64,000 nucleotides of DNA. It comes from Macrophomina tecta. Lineage: Eukaryota > Ascomycota > Dothideomycetes > Botryosphaeriales > Botryosphaeriaceae. Positions 22,512-34,276 of this stretch are shown here, piece by piece; position 1 is the stretch's first letter; each line of letters begins with the position of its first letter. A program made the translations under genes and the position numbers. The notes under the pieces are model-generated. The model saw only the letters and a program-made list of their open reading frames with translations, did no database searches and had not been told where the DNA came from. Location: positions 1,054,001 to 1,118,000 of the forward strand of contig JAKSGN010000005.1 of assembly GCA_024180945.1 (NCBI GenBank), in the 5' to 3' direction.

Positions 22512-24580
22512 TCGATGTCGAGTGGAGCAGCGCGAGCGCTGGGGCGGGGCGCGGCGGGCGTGAGGGCATTCGGCTGAAGACGCTGAGCGGAGGCGGCGCG
22601 CTGCAGCGGCGAGGGTCCGAGGAGTATGGCGGCATGGAAGAGGAGGAAGAAGAAAGCGAGGAGAAGCGGTTCTTGCCGGGAGGGAGGGGAGAAGACGAGG
22701 ACAATGTGGGCGAGGGGCAATTGTTCACGCGTGCCGAGGAAGAGGCGGTAGTGAAGAGGCTGGATAGGCGACTGGTGCTGTTCATGGGGCTGCTGTATAT
22801 GCTGAGTTTCTTGGATCGGTCGAGTACGTCTGGCTTTTTGCTGTTCTACAGAAGGTGTGCAGGGACTCGAATTTGTGCTGATGCGCTTCTTCTCGCTGCA
22901 GATATCGGTAATGCGAAGATTGCGGGTTTGACGAGGGATTTGAGCCTCGGCTCGAATCAGTACGAGTGGCTGCTCACGGCGTTCTACATCACATATATCT
23001 TGTCCGCGGCCCCCGTACAGGCCTGACCCTTTCGAGGATTGGCTAACCATCCGTTGCAGGTTCGAGTGGATGACGTTGATGTATGGCTTCCCTCATTTCT
23101 ATCCTGTTTGCTTTGAGTAGATCAATCTTCCCCGGACTTCCCCGCCTTTTCCTGCAGCCTACTGACCAGTCTCGCCTTGCAGGTATCGCCTCATCCCTCC
23201 GCACATCTACATTCCTCTCTGCGTCTTCTCCTGGGGCCTCCTCGCGTCTGTCCAGAGCCTGAGCACCTCGTTCGTCTCCCTCCTCATCCTGCGGGCTCTC
23301 CTTGGTATCAGCGAAGCGGCTTTTGGCCCAGGAGTGCCCTTCTACCTGTCCTTTTTCTTCCGTCGCGATGAGCTGGCTTTCCGTACTGGTCTTTTCATCT
23401 CCGCTGCTCCGCTGTCCACTTCTTTCGCTAGTACGCTGGCCTGGCTGATCACCAAGCTGGGCGAAGGCGGCCCCTGGGCACCGTGGCGGCTTTTGTTCTT
23501 GATCGAGGGCTTCCCGAGCTTGTTTGTTGCGGTTTGGGCTTGGAGTTTTGTGCCGGACTCGCCAGGGGAGGCGCGGTGGTTGAGCAAGAGGCAAAGGGAG
23601 GTTGCAGTGCTGAGGCTGCGGAGGGAATCTAATGGCGGGGAGGGTGCGGAAAAGGATGAGGAGAGGGAGAGACAGAGGAAAGGGGAGGAGGGCAAGAGAG
23701 GGGTCGATTTGGGAGAGGTGGTCAGGACGCTGTTGGATCCGAAGTGCTACCTCACTGCGGTATGCTATTCACCTGTCTCTCGCTGGGCTTCTTGCTGACT
23801 TCTTTCTCCAGCTCATGTTCTTCAGCTGCAACGTCGCCTTCTCCAGCGTCCCCGTCTTCCTGCCGACCATTATCCAAGAGTAAGCCAAGCCCCCCGGCCC
23901 GCACGAAATGCATTCAGAAACATTTTAACGTCAAAAAAACCCCCCACAGAATGGGCTACACCTCGCTGCGCTCCCAAGCCCTCTCCGCACCCCCCTACCT
24001 CCTCTCGTTCCTCATCGTCCTCCTCACTGCCCACCTCTCGGACCGCCACCGCTCCCGCTCCGCGCCGCTCATCCTCCACGCCCTCGTCGCCTGTGCCTCC
24101 TTCACCGCCATCGCCCTCCTCGGTGCCGCTTCTTCCCGCGCCCCCGACGCGACCCCCCACCCCCACACCTCCTTCGCCCACGCCCTGCGCTATCTCGCCC
24201 TGTATCCCGCCACCGCGGGCTTTTTCAGCGCCGTCACGCTGATCATCGCCTGGACCCTGAATAACCAGGAGAGCGCGAGTGGCAAGGGCGCGGGCATGGC
24301 AGTACTGAACGTTGTCGGCCAGTGCGGGCCGTTGCTGGGGACGAGACTGTTTCCGGAAACCGAAGGGCCGTATTTTGTGAGGGGCATGGGGACGTGCGCG
24401 GGGTTTATGGGGCTGGTGGCTGTGCTGGCGGCGTTGTTGAGGGTCGTGCTGGGGAGGGAGAACGAGAGGAGGAGGACGGAGGCGGGCGAGAGGAGCGTCG
24501 CAGAGGAAGAGGGTGGATTATTGGGTGGGAGAGGTAGAGGGAGAGGGAAGGATGACGAAGGGTTTTTATACATGTTGTAG
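22271..24580 (+). CDS. MFS transporter, anion:cation symporter (Dal5-like) family
   Basis: Membrane permease of the ACS/allantoate-permease branch of the major facilitator superfamily. Six exons: 22271-22823, 22902-23001, 23060-23080, 23183-23759, 23812-23879 and 23950-24580; 649 aa. The 150-residue cytosolic N-terminus is Ala/Ser-rich, then acidic, with 12 consecutive Asp and later a Glu run. TM1 ends LSFLDRSNIGNAKIAGL, the signature of this family. Later helices include LLILRALLGISEAAFGPGVPFYLSFFF and TLIIAWTLNNQ. A charged Lys/Glu-rich loop (about residues 380-410) separates the two six-helix halves. Exon 3 is only 21 nt, and the intron before it has a weak donor (GTCCGC). Substrate unknown; the family moves organic anions, vitamins and amides. 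Confidence 0.9.
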
Positions 24581-25272
24581 GGTGGACGGGGAATGCTTCT
24601 GTGTCTGCATATTTCAGTTACTGCATGGGAAGTGGCGTCGGACTGTTAGCATTTACCTTAACGGAGTATATCACCACACAATGCGAATTTGTTGATTTTT
24701 TTTTTTTTTTGGGGTTTTTTTTTTTTTGGATATAAATATTCAATGATTCGTTGAATTACCGACTTATGCAAAGCATGACTGAGAAAAAGAAAGAAAATTA
24801 ATGCTCGTGTAATTCTGGGGGTATTGAGAAAAGAGCCTTCTACGCCTCTACGACCCTCTGTCGTTACTCTGATTCCTCATGTAGAGATCAGGCGTGATCG
24901 TATGATTGGCTGAGTGCATCCGGAGGACAACCAATTGCCGTGTGACAAAAACCGAGAAAAACAACAAAGGAAAGGAAAAGGAAAAAGAAAGAGAATAAAA
25001 GAGCCCGGGTTGTTTCCGTCCATGTGGCGGGCCACCTGTAACACGAGCAGGGGCGGCCGGTGACAATGCCGGGCTTATGAGCTGAAGCAATGAATTTTTG
25101 GGGTGTGGAGGTTTGTTAAATGCTCGCACGAGACATTTCGCGCGCTGCGGCGCAAGACTTTGCAGAACCAGATGGATCCAAGGATGTACAACAGAAACCG
25201 TTGTGCAAGATGTCGATACTGAACGCAAGAGAAGAGCCGCTGTCGTAGTAGCTTTCGAGCTCAATACTCGCT
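24581..25272. other. Convergent 3' region
   Basis: Between two tail-to-tail genes. T-runs at 24695-24709 and 24716-24727 interrupted by GGGG. No coding signal. Confidence 0.5.
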
Positions 25273-26664
25273 CTAGTCCTCGCCGTCCTCATCATCGCCC
25301 TGTTCGGCGCGGCGATCAAAGTCGTTCATGATGTTCTTGAGGCCAAGCATCGTGTTCCTGCAGTGCATGACCATGATGGCCATGGTGATGGTGTTCCAGA
25401 CGTCGTAAGCGGGCTTGGCCATGCTGTTCCAGGAGAAGGCGTGGATGCGGGGCTCGGCAGCGCCGTTGTCCTCGTCCTCGAGGGCGACGAGGCAGACCAT
25501 CAGGTGGCTGATGATAATGCCGTAGATGGTGGGCGGCTCGCAGACCTCGTCGACTTGGATGGGGGTGCCGTCGGCGTCAGTGTCCTGGGTAATGGCGATG
25601 TTGTTGAGCCACTCCTGCTTGAGCTTGGTGAGGCGCGTGACCATCTTGCGCTGGAGCACTTCCGGGTCGACGTCTTCACGACCAGAGATGACGGCGAGGG
25701 TCGGAGTAATGTCCGTGACCCCGGCGTCGGCGAAGGCCCACTTGATGTAGTTTTTCAGCTCGCGAGCGATGAGCTCCTGGGGCTGGCGCCTGGGCGGGGT
25801 GTTCACGTCACGGAGGGTTGCATCACGAGCCCTAGAGCCGACCATGACAAGGGAGCGGAAGGCTCTCATGGCTAGTTGATAACGTCAGTATGGCCGTACT
25901 AAGGGAGATGGCATTGATGGCCGCTCACCTCTGAACTGGTTGTCCGTAAGTGAGTGGATGTACTCGTCCTCCCACTTATTTGTGAAAAGAACACGGGGGA
26001 AGGAATCAAATTCGATCCTCCAGGTCTTGGGAAAGAGAGGCTCCCAGCCACGCATGGTGAGCTTGAGGTAGACTCTGATTGGATCTTCAGCCCAGCCCAT
26101 CTCGCGCATGGCGCGAACATCATCTTGGCGCTTCACGCGAACCTTTGCAATCTCAAAGGATTTCAAGTCGGCCTCATCGAAAGCCTTGTCTGGCTGAACG
26201 TTGGTCTTGTCGCGAGAGAGGCGCTTCTTGTACTCGGGTGAGGCGAAGTGAGAGAGAAGCTTCCTGGTCGTGCTGTAGTCGTGGACAGGGCTGTCCTTGC
26301 GCCGCTGCTGGTTCTTGTTGATGAAATCCCACTCATGGGCGCCATCCTTGTCAGAGTCCTGCTCATAAAAGTAGTCATCGTCGTGGTCCTCATAAAGGGA
26401 TTCATCGCCGCTGTCACCTACAATGCGGATTGAAGGGGAACCGAGGGAGGCAGCCGTGCCACTGGGAGTCTTGAAGCGCTTGTCGGGAGCATGGCCACCG
26501 GACTGGGGACGGAGGCGTTTGCCATTCCCGTTGATTTGCGGAGTTAATCTGAGGTCAGGTCGGCCGCGGTGGAGGGATCGCTGGTTTGTGGGCGTGTCGC
26601 CGGGCGACAAATAGCCCAAGAAGACGTCGGACAGGCGCTTGAAGCGCTGGAAGAAGGCGGCCAT
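25273..26664 (-). CDS. Conserved-looking protein of unknown function
   Basis: Exons 26664-25929 and 25871-25273 with a 57-nt intron; 444 aa. The ATG of MAAFFQRFKRLSDVFLGYL was taken because the frame has no ATG further upstream. The N-terminal third is basic and disordered (KRLRPQSGGHAPDKRFK), then an acidic YEDHDDDYFYEQDSD stretch. The C-terminal half looks folded and well constrained: EMGWAEDPIRVYLKLTMRGWEPLFP, then WRIEFDSFPRVLFT, and YDVWNTITMAIMVMHCRNTM. It ends in an acidic tail. No signal peptide; no known motif identified. Conserved Trp-rich segments argue for a real, perhaps nuclear, protein. Confidence 0.75.
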
Positions 26665-27396
26665 TGAGACGCTGGTTGGATCGCTGAGTGTCAATCCAAA
26701 GTGGACAAAGTGGACTCGAGGTGAGTCTGCCGCGGAAGGGGATCGTAACAAAGAGAGCTACCAGAGCTCGACAAAGAAATGCTGGATGTGGTCAAGTGCG
26801 GATGCAAATCGGTGAGGTGAGCACGACGCAGGGAAGCGGACAGGACAAATGCGGATGGTGAAGAAGAGAAGATGGAGGCCAGGTCATGGAGGAAAGAGGA
26901 GGGTAGATATGCTGCGGAGTAGCTGGTGACAATGGGAGCCGTCAACCATTGAGTATGCTAGCAGAACGTCCGTGCGCTGAAGAATAATCGGAATGAAATC
27001 GTGGTGAAGCTGAAAGCGAAGCTGAAGTGAGGGGAGGTGTTGGTGTTTGCGAACGACGCGCTGGCACGACGGGGAAGGCGCGCTGCCAGGTGACTCGGCC
27101 TCGCCAAAGATGCTCTTTCCGGCCGAGGTCTCGTCCAACTTCATCTCCTGCCTCTCACTCCAACCACCACCAATGTTAGCCCATCGCTCCAAGCCCAAAG
27201 TCTCAACGGCATGGCTATCATCTCGAGACTCAATTTGCAGTATCTGTGGAGCATCTTGCCATTGTATTATAGTCCGAATACCTCACTACTGAACGAATGC
27301 TGACCGAAATTCAACCATGCACCTGTTGCAAATTACTCTCCCTCCCTAATGCTTGCTGACTGCATCACCACGTCGCCTAACGAGTGACGCCCTGGT
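26665..27396. other. Intergenic
   Basis: Promoter side of the 444-aa gene and 3' side of the 103-aa gene; no further gene supported. Confidence 0.5.
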
Positions 27397-27893
27397 CTAG
27401 TAAAGGCCAATGGCGATGTCACCGCGAACACGGGCCGTCAGGTGGATCTCGGCCTCGAGGTCGAGCTTGATACCAACGAGCAGAGCAGCGTCCTTCTGCT
27501 TTCCCTCGGCATCGACGGCCCCCTTTAGGAGCTGGCCTGTTGGGTACATATCCATCATTATTGTCGAGTCAAACGGTCTCCCTTCTACACCAAGCGCCGT
27601 GTGAGATGAAAGGTTCGGAAAATGACGGCAGTTTTATCTGCTCCGAAGCGCGCATATCCACTTACCAGCAGGCTGGCTGAGGCTGCTCGACTGAGGAGGA
27701 GTTGGGAGAGTCTCCGCAGCAGAGCGGGACAGAGCGACGTTCTTGGGTCGACGGCCACCGCGGGCCTGGTCGTCCGCCGAGGACGCATCCGAGGAGTAGT
27801 TGCGCTCAGCAACAGCGGTGCTAAAATCAGGTTAGCGCGATGGAGTGACAGTCGGGAAAAGGTTTGGGGTCCTGACGGGTTGACGTCGGCCAT
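27397..27893 (-). CDS. Small protein of unknown function (103 aa)
   Basis: Three exons: 27893-27877 (17 nt), 27820-27666 and 27536-27397. All junctions keep frame. The first intron has a weak donor (GTCAGG) but a good branch/acceptor (GCTAAC...TTTTAG). The N-terminus is disordered (AERNYSSDASSADDQ, then SRSAAETLPTPPQSSS). The C-terminus is amphipathic: QLLKGAVDAEGKQKDAALL followed by IKLDLEAEIHLTARVRGDI. That last element resembles small fungal proteins ending in an alternating 'LDLxxEIxLxARVxGDI' beta-like strand, whose function I do not know. Exon calls are by eye. Confidence 0.6.
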
Positions 27894-29036
27894 TGTGGTT
27901 GGTGAGGTTTTTTGGTTGTTAGAGTTTGTGGATTGGACTGGACTGGACTGGAAAGATGCTCCGCTGAGTGATGCTACTCCAAATGGGACCGGGCGATCAT
28001 CCTTTATACAAGTCGGCATCCACAGAAGGCCTCAGTGTTACATTCTCGGTAATTCCGCTCGACTGTCCAGCTCTGAGCTGGCGCTGCAAAAGCAAGCCGG
28101 TATGCACTGACAAATGTCACTCATCCCGACATCTATCATTCGATGAAGCCAGCAAATCACTTTTGCTAGCAGAAAAGAGTATAGGTCTCCTACTCTGGTA
28201 TCCAGGCCAGAGAGACGGATCTTTGCTTCTGCCAAAGGAGAAAGGTGGGCCAGGCCGCCAGCCGGCTATCGGGATTATGGCACATTCCTGAAACTCGGAC
28301 GACATTGGGCAATCCCCCGCACTCAACTGAGTGTCTCCTGACATTTTCTGGGATGTAGCTTCTGAGGCGGCCCAGCAAAGCGGCTGAATGAAAAAAGAAA
28401 AGAGGACCTCGAGCTCTAGCGTCGGCCCAACCGCGCTCGTGCGTCCCCTTGTGTAATCCCTTGTTCCCTGGTATCTGCCTTTAGTGGCTGCGGCCCGTTC
28501 CGCCAGACGCCAAGTCTCCACTGGCTACGCGCTGCCCAAGGGGGCCTTGCATGGCCTTGCAGAAATGCACGTAAGGGTGTGCAACGTTGGCTTAATGTCA
28601 GACCACATCTTCACTCCGCACGCAATGTGGCCCCCGATGCGCAACAAGGATCCACGATCCTGACGACACCCGCCACACCCTCTCTATTGGGATAGGGTGC
28701 CCGCACCGTATGCGCGCCGCGGATGCAACGAATATGCTTTTATCAGGCGACAGCTGCGACCCTCCGTTCGTCCGGACACCTATGGCTGAAGTCCCAAACT
28801 GCTAGATCCTAGATGTGCTGCGGTCTAGGCGCCCTTGCTGTGGTGACACTGCGCGCTGCATCTATCAAGGCTCCACTCGCAGCTGCGTCGTTCTCTTTGA
28901 CCGGTTGTCGACGCGATCATGAGATCCTCAACCTCTCAAAGTCAATGCTCGTCTTAGCGCGCACACAGCACATAGGGTATCAGCCAAACCCCATGCCTCT
29001 TCTTTTCCCTCCCTTCTTCACCGCCACGACAACCTT
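27894..29036. other. Intergenic
   Basis: Upstream of two divergent genes. A short TGGAC tandem repeat lies at 27934-27952. No gene supported. Confidence 0.5.
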
Positions 29037-31718
29037 ATGGTCTTGTCCATGCTTCTGGCGCTTTCAAGCTGCCCTGCCATGTTGGGAACGCAAGAGGCAA
29101 TCCGCCAAAGCCAGGCGAAGGAGAGACGCGAAGAACATCGTGCTCGGAGATGTAATCTCATAGTCGGCTGCGTCAGAACCTCAAACAGAAGTAAGGAAAT
29201 CAATGGCAAGAAGATTGTCTTGAGAGACTCAAAGGTGACTCTTCCCAATATCATTGGCTTCATTGAGCGGATAGTCGTTGACGATTATTCCTTTTACTAG
29301 TTGTATATCGACATCGAGAGTGCCGCCGATGCTGATCAAGCGTCGGGTCATCCTTTTTCTGGCTACTACCTGCCCTATCCTGATTCGGAGTACGAAGGCC
29401 TCGTCAGCACCATCACTCATGTAGCTCCCATCCTCAACTGGATCTACGTAGACAAGGAGACATACGAGGTCAAATATGGCGTTCGCGAAATTGCACAACC
29501 CCATATCACGGGACCATTTGATTGCACTCGTCAAGACCGAAGGCTTACATTTGAGGACTGGGAGGGCTTCGTTGCTGTCGAAGAACACCCCATGGTCTGG
29601 TCGCTGTACTTTGACCGCGATGATAATGGTCTCAAAGGCAAAATTCCGAAAAGTACAAAGGCACTGGAGGTTGTCTTGACGAGACAGGAACGGAAGAAGA
29701 TGAAAGAAGACGCTAAACAGCCAACGGTTACCGACAAGGAAAAGGCTGAGCAAGCGGGGGATCATCAGACAACATATACCCAAGGCGCTGCTGTTGAGAA
29801 AATGGAATTTGAGACTAGTCCAACTCAAGGCGCTGTTCAATCTCCTGTTAAGTCTGCAGCGGACCTTGCGAAGCTCAAGATCGGGGAGACAGGACCCTCT
29901 TCCATCTCTTCCGACCACATCGAGGGAACTGTCAGCTCTCCAACGGAACCGTGGGGCGCAGCTTCCATGTGGTCGAACCAGGAACAGCAGGCCATCTCTG
30001 GTGCTAGTCACTTAGCGCCCTTCACTCCAAGCAGCTCGATTTATGGCGATGATGATTCTGCGCCAACTGCGGACAGAGGGCGACCGGAGGAAGCCACTCC
30101 GAGGCGCACAGCTTATCGGAATCCCTATGTTGAGGACGAAGCAATAGGAGCCAGCAATCTCATCCCCCGGCCATCGGCATACGAACAAGAGGCTCAGCCA
30201 CTGGGTTATGATACAGTTCAGCGGCCGGCCAATTGTTCAGAACTCCCCGGTTGCAACCAGCAGGAGAGTTCAGACGCGAAAGCTGGTGCAGAAGAAGAAG
30301 GGGGCCAAGAAAAGACTGAGACAAGGGAAGCAAATGGCGAAACCTCGAAGCAATTCGAGCAGGCTCTAACTGTGGAGGCTGCGACAACGCCGGTGCACAT
30401 TCTAGAGTGTGAGCCCGCGATTTTTGCACAGTATGACCAATTAGCCCACAATCCACCAACAACCGCGGTTGACACGCCACACACCTTTTTATTCAGCATC
30501 GGAACCGATAGTGCTGCCGAGGACGAGTTTCCCCACATATTCAACAAGGCAACATTGCTTGATGCATCGCGCGCTGACCAAAAGACCTCACCAACACTTG
30601 GTCTTCAATCACCACACGCAGTCCATGATCCGGCCACAGACGGAGCTGGATCAGCACTGGACCATGCCGAAACATCACCGTTTTCCGACAGCCACATTGA
30701 AAAAGACACCCTTAAGAAATCTGAGGCTGTCGACGAGCCGATTGCTGCGGAAAGCCAAGCTTCGGAGGATGAACTGAAGAATTCAGTGGGACCGTCCATC
30801 AGTGCTTCGGCAGACGAAGACGACATCGAGATCAGTGCCTATCTGCATGTGCACGAAGAAGCTCCCGCTGCTCCTGCACAGACCCCTCAGCAGGATGGGC
30901 CACCTGCCATAACATTAAAGCTGGACCATGATGATCTACAGAACAAGATTCGGAACAAACCACCCGATGCTGCCCTGTATTCTCATGGGCAGAACCAGGA
31001 CGCGCCAAAAACCCCAGAACTTGCTCATGCAGAAGTCCATCCTTCGACTGAGAACCTTCCAGCCTGGGCTGTGCTTCCGGATCCTTACTGGGATGCGGCA
31101 GCTGATACTCCGCGACGATTTCAACGGCCAAGAGGCGCACACAGCCCTCCAAGAGGGTTGGAAGTGCGGAACTTCTCTCGTCCCCAGCAGGTCGACGAGC
31201 CAGTGACTCTGGAGAGGGGAGAAGCAAAGTCCCAAAGCTCACCGGTGGCCGAGACACTACGGAATAGATCGTTCCGGGAGGAGAGCGCTCCACCAGTCAC
31301 GACGTCCAGGGATCCATACCCCGTTGAAGACGACCCGACATCTACCGACACGTCGCTAGTGGACACATCATTCACAGCACCTTCACCGTACAATCCGGAC
31401 AACGGGGCCTATGCAGGCGACGCAGCTATAGAGAAAGCGTCCACCACCATGCGTCTGGGCCAGCAGGGCACCCCATCGCCAGAGCCGAAGAGCAACCAGT
31501 CCAGCATCACTCTCGGCGAGCCAGCTTTGGAAGGTACGCAGGGAAATGATCAGGGGTCTGCAATTAGTGAGGCGCATGAGGGAAAGGGCACTAATGGAGT
31601 CACGCAGGAAACTACTTCATCCACAGTGAGGCCTAAGCCAAGTTGGCGGCAATCGCTGACGACACGGCTGAAGGTGTCGAGGGAGTCTGTACTGCGGCGG
31701 TCGAAGTTGTCATCATAG
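29037..31718 (+). CDS. Large, mostly disordered fungal protein, frame broken by one TAG
   Basis: One reading frame from an ATG at 29037 to 31718, interrupted only by TAG at 29298-29300. Before the stop: KVTLPNIIGFIERIVVDDYSFY. After it: LYIDIESAADADQASGH, YYLPYPDSEYEGLVS, WIYVDKETYEVKYG, GPFDCTRQDRRLTFEDWEG and SLYFDRDDNGLKGKI. From memory, fungal proteins with the GPFDCTRQDRRLTF segment have an 'IGFIERxVVxDYxFY' block just before it, which suggests the TAG disrupts a normal exon. The alternative is a 66-nt intron, 29235-29300 (GTGACT...ACTAG), that removes the stop and the block in frame. The remaining 600 residues are disordered, ending in basic WRQSLTTRLKVSRESVLRR. The true start is uncertain; an upstream exon is possible. 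Function unknown. Confidence 0.55.
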
Positions 31719-32800
31719 CATGGGTAGCCGCAGGGATGCATACTTTTAGGAGTAATTATTTTTTGTGACTTGTCAAATTGAGGATACGGTACATACCTAT
31801 TGATTAGCAGATTGCCTTTCGGACTTGTTGGTCTGGAATCTCGCCGCATGCATCCAGACAGTTGGTGACAGCTGTTTAATCTCGAGCGCGCAGTAGTTTG
31901 CTTGCCTTAGGCGACAATGACGTAGTACCACTGCCCGGAGCATTGACCGGCAGCAACGCGAAGGAAAGACGCGGGGGACCAGGGGAGGGGCCAGGGGAGG
32001 GGCCAGGGGAAGGCTGAGCCGAGCTAGACGTCGCACGCTTCATCTCGCCCTCAACCAACATCTCACGCCACCAACATCCCCATCCATCCAGGCTGTCACT
32101 TTCGAATATCCTGCGCTGGCGCTGATGCCGGTTGCCGTGAAACACTTGACGAACCTTAATCCTCGAAAATAGCTGATTCTCACCTCACTGGCGCGCCTGG
32201 GGCGCCTGTGCTCGTTGTCGACGGCAAAAGGACACGTGCCGTTCACACACAGCCTGGCGTCTCTACTGCGGAGCTGACCATGTGCGAACGAGCAATTAAT
32301 CCATTGAGAGACAGGCCCCAGGCAATCACTCTCCGTACCGAAGTCCTGTGCTGCTGAGTATCCCAGTCTCCTCATCCATCCGTCCGTTCTCCAGCTCGGC
32401 ATTCCCATCTAGGAAGAAGCAATTACATACATACATACATACAAACCCACTCATCCAGACGCGCCCCATGGCGCCACTAGCGCCAGCCATGCGCCTGCAG
32501 ATTGCCGACCCGCACCATCGCCCACAGTCACGTACATGCATACCCAGCAGCCCAGCATCGTCGTCCCCACCCTTTCCTCTCTGGAACAAAGCGAAAGCGA
32601 GATCGACCGCAAGGGCGTATGTGCGGATCCGCCTTCAGCTCCTCCACCGTCTCTGTGGTAGCTAACTTCCGTGTTTGCTGTTTTGTGCATCCGTCGGGCC
32701 CTATCTCCTGCTGCGAGCACGAGGCTCGCGGCGTCGCGTTTTCTTCTGCTTTTTTTCCCACTGCGTGGGCGTGTCATCATAGCTTGGACTGCGCTTCAGC
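31719..32800. other. Intergenic with G-rich and CATA repeats
   Basis: Between convergent genes. A G-rich tandem repeat (31974-32013) and an ACAT tetranucleotide tract (about 32424-32443) are the only distinct structures. Confidence 0.5.
31974..32013 (+). repeat. G-rich tandem repeat, potential G-quadruplex
   Basis: A unit of about 12 nt (GGGGAGGGGCCA) is repeated roughly three times on the plus strand, giving more than four runs of four G. Confidence 0.7.
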
Positions 32801-34276
32801 TTACGGAGGTGTTGTAGCAGTGCTGCTACTGCTGCTGCTATTACTGCTTTTTCCTGGTCCTACAGCAAAGAGCTGGCGCGAGGGTGGAAAAGGAATGCGG
32901 CTGTAAGCTGTGTTTTGCTGCTGGGCGTCTGGACCCGCCTCGTTCAACTGGCGGGGTTCGCGGACTTTGTAGGCGGTGGAGCCATTCTCCTCAGCGGGCT
33001 CGATTACCCCCATTTTGTGGAGGTCACGTTCGTCGGATCCGTAGTCTTCGTGAGGTAGATGCGGCTGGTAGCGGGTGCCGCGAATGCCGAGTTCGAGAGC
33101 TCTGTGGTCCATTGATGAGATGGAGGGGCATTCTTCCGGCTCTTCTGAGGGTGTTTCAGTGCCAGAGGGGACGATAACATCGCTAACTCTTTCAGAGCTT
33201 TCTGGCTGTGGCTCCTCCTCCATACGGTCGTCATCGGAGTCTTCAAAATCATCATCGTTCGGTTCCTCCTGAGGCGGTGGGACGTGTATATCAGGCGTTA
33301 GCGGCACTCGGAGGTAAGATTCCATGTCGAAGTAGGCGTCGACGAGGAAATCAGTGTCGTCATCTGGGGACCTCTTCGCCTTGTTTCCAAAGACTTGGAG
33401 TTCCCTCTCCTTTTTTCCGTTTTGCTTGTCATCATCCTCCTCGTCAGATCCGCATTGGTTCTTTCCCGCCATCTGACCATCCGAGCGAACCTTCTTCGAA
33501 ACCCTCAGCAACGACGGCCGTCTTGCTCCCGGCTCCTCTGCATCTTTCCCCTCCCCCGAGTCATCGCGTCCAGAACCGGCTTCCGCCTCCCGGTTAGACT
33601 CCGAAACGGACCCAACGGACCCGCTACAGCGGCCGTAATACTCTTGTCCGGCCTCTCCATCACCACCACCCAGCCCCATCCCACGATCGGCCCCATGAAC
33701 GTCGTCATCGTCCTCCACGCTCATCACCTCCCTCAACCTCGTCTTCGCCGCTTCGGACCTCCTCCCCCTCCCACTAACCTCCCACTCCCACTCGGACCTC
33801 AGCCCCTTGCTCCCGCACCGCACGCTGTGCCTCCCGCACAGCGTTCCCTTCGCGCCTGTCGGCCAGGGCATGCTATCACGGATCGCGTCTGGCAGGTCGT
33901 ACGTCCGGCACCACGCGCGCCGCAGGCAGCTGGTGCGCAGGAGCGCGGTTGGGGAAGAAGTGTCGTCGGCGTACAACGCGTCGAGGACGCTGGGCAGGAT
34001 GCCGGGCGAGTCGAGCCAGGCGATGGTCTCGGGCGATGTGGCGGTTAGGGTGGGGTGGAGGGAGGGGGTGGGGGCGCGGGTGAGGGGGGTGTTGGGCGGG
34101 ATGCCGGGCGGCGGGCGGACAGGGGGCGAGGGGAAGGCGTAGGCCATGCTGGTGGTCTCTCCTCGGGAAGGTGGGGAGTTGTTGTTGGAGGTTTGAGGGA
34201 AGTGCGGGGATGAAGATGGCTCTGCGGACAGGTTCCTCGGGTAGGCCGTGTCGGCTGCGAGGCTGTTGGCGTCCAT
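32801..34276 (-). CDS. Paralogue A of a local three-gene family, function unknown
   Basis: Single-exon frame of 491 aa from the ATG of MDANSLAADTAYPRN; another in-frame ATG at 34438 would add 54 residues. It shares a 90-120 residue N-terminal domain with genes B and C: PSLHPTLTATSPETIAW, then RTSCLRRAWCRTYDLP and GAKGTLCGRHS. The rest is acidic and disordered, with KRSPDDDTDFLVDAYFDME, DDDFEDSDDDRMEEE and a poly-Ser end; no signal peptide or membrane helix. The short motif IRGTRYQPHLPHEDYG is the only other structured-looking stretch. It lies just left of the RIP-mutated repeat block. I know no named family with this domain. Confidence 0.7.
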   Translation of the reverse strand: MDANSLAADTAYPRNLSAEPSSSPHFPQTSNNNSPPSRGETTSMAYAFPSPPVRPPPGIPPNTPLTRAPTPSLHPTLTATSPETIAWLDSPGILPSVLDALYADDTSSPTALLRTSCLRRAWCRTYDLPDAIRDSMPWPTGAKGTLCGRHSVRCGSKGLRSEWEWEVSGRGRRSEAAKTRLREVMSVEDDDDVHGADRGMGLGGGDGEAGQEYYGRCSGSVGSVSESNREAEAGSGRDDSGEGKDAEEPGARRPSLLRVSKKVRSDGQMAGKNQCGSDEEDDDKQNGKKERELQVFGNKAKRSPDDDTDFLVDAYFDMESYLRVPLTPDIHVPPPQEEPNDDDFEDSDDDRMEEEPQPESSERVSDVIVPSGTETPSEEPEECPSISSMDHRALELGIRGTRYQPHLPHEDYGSDERDLHKMGVIEPAEENGSTAYKVREPRQLNEAGPDAQQQNTAYSRIPFPPSRQLFAVGPGKSSNSSSSSSTATTPP

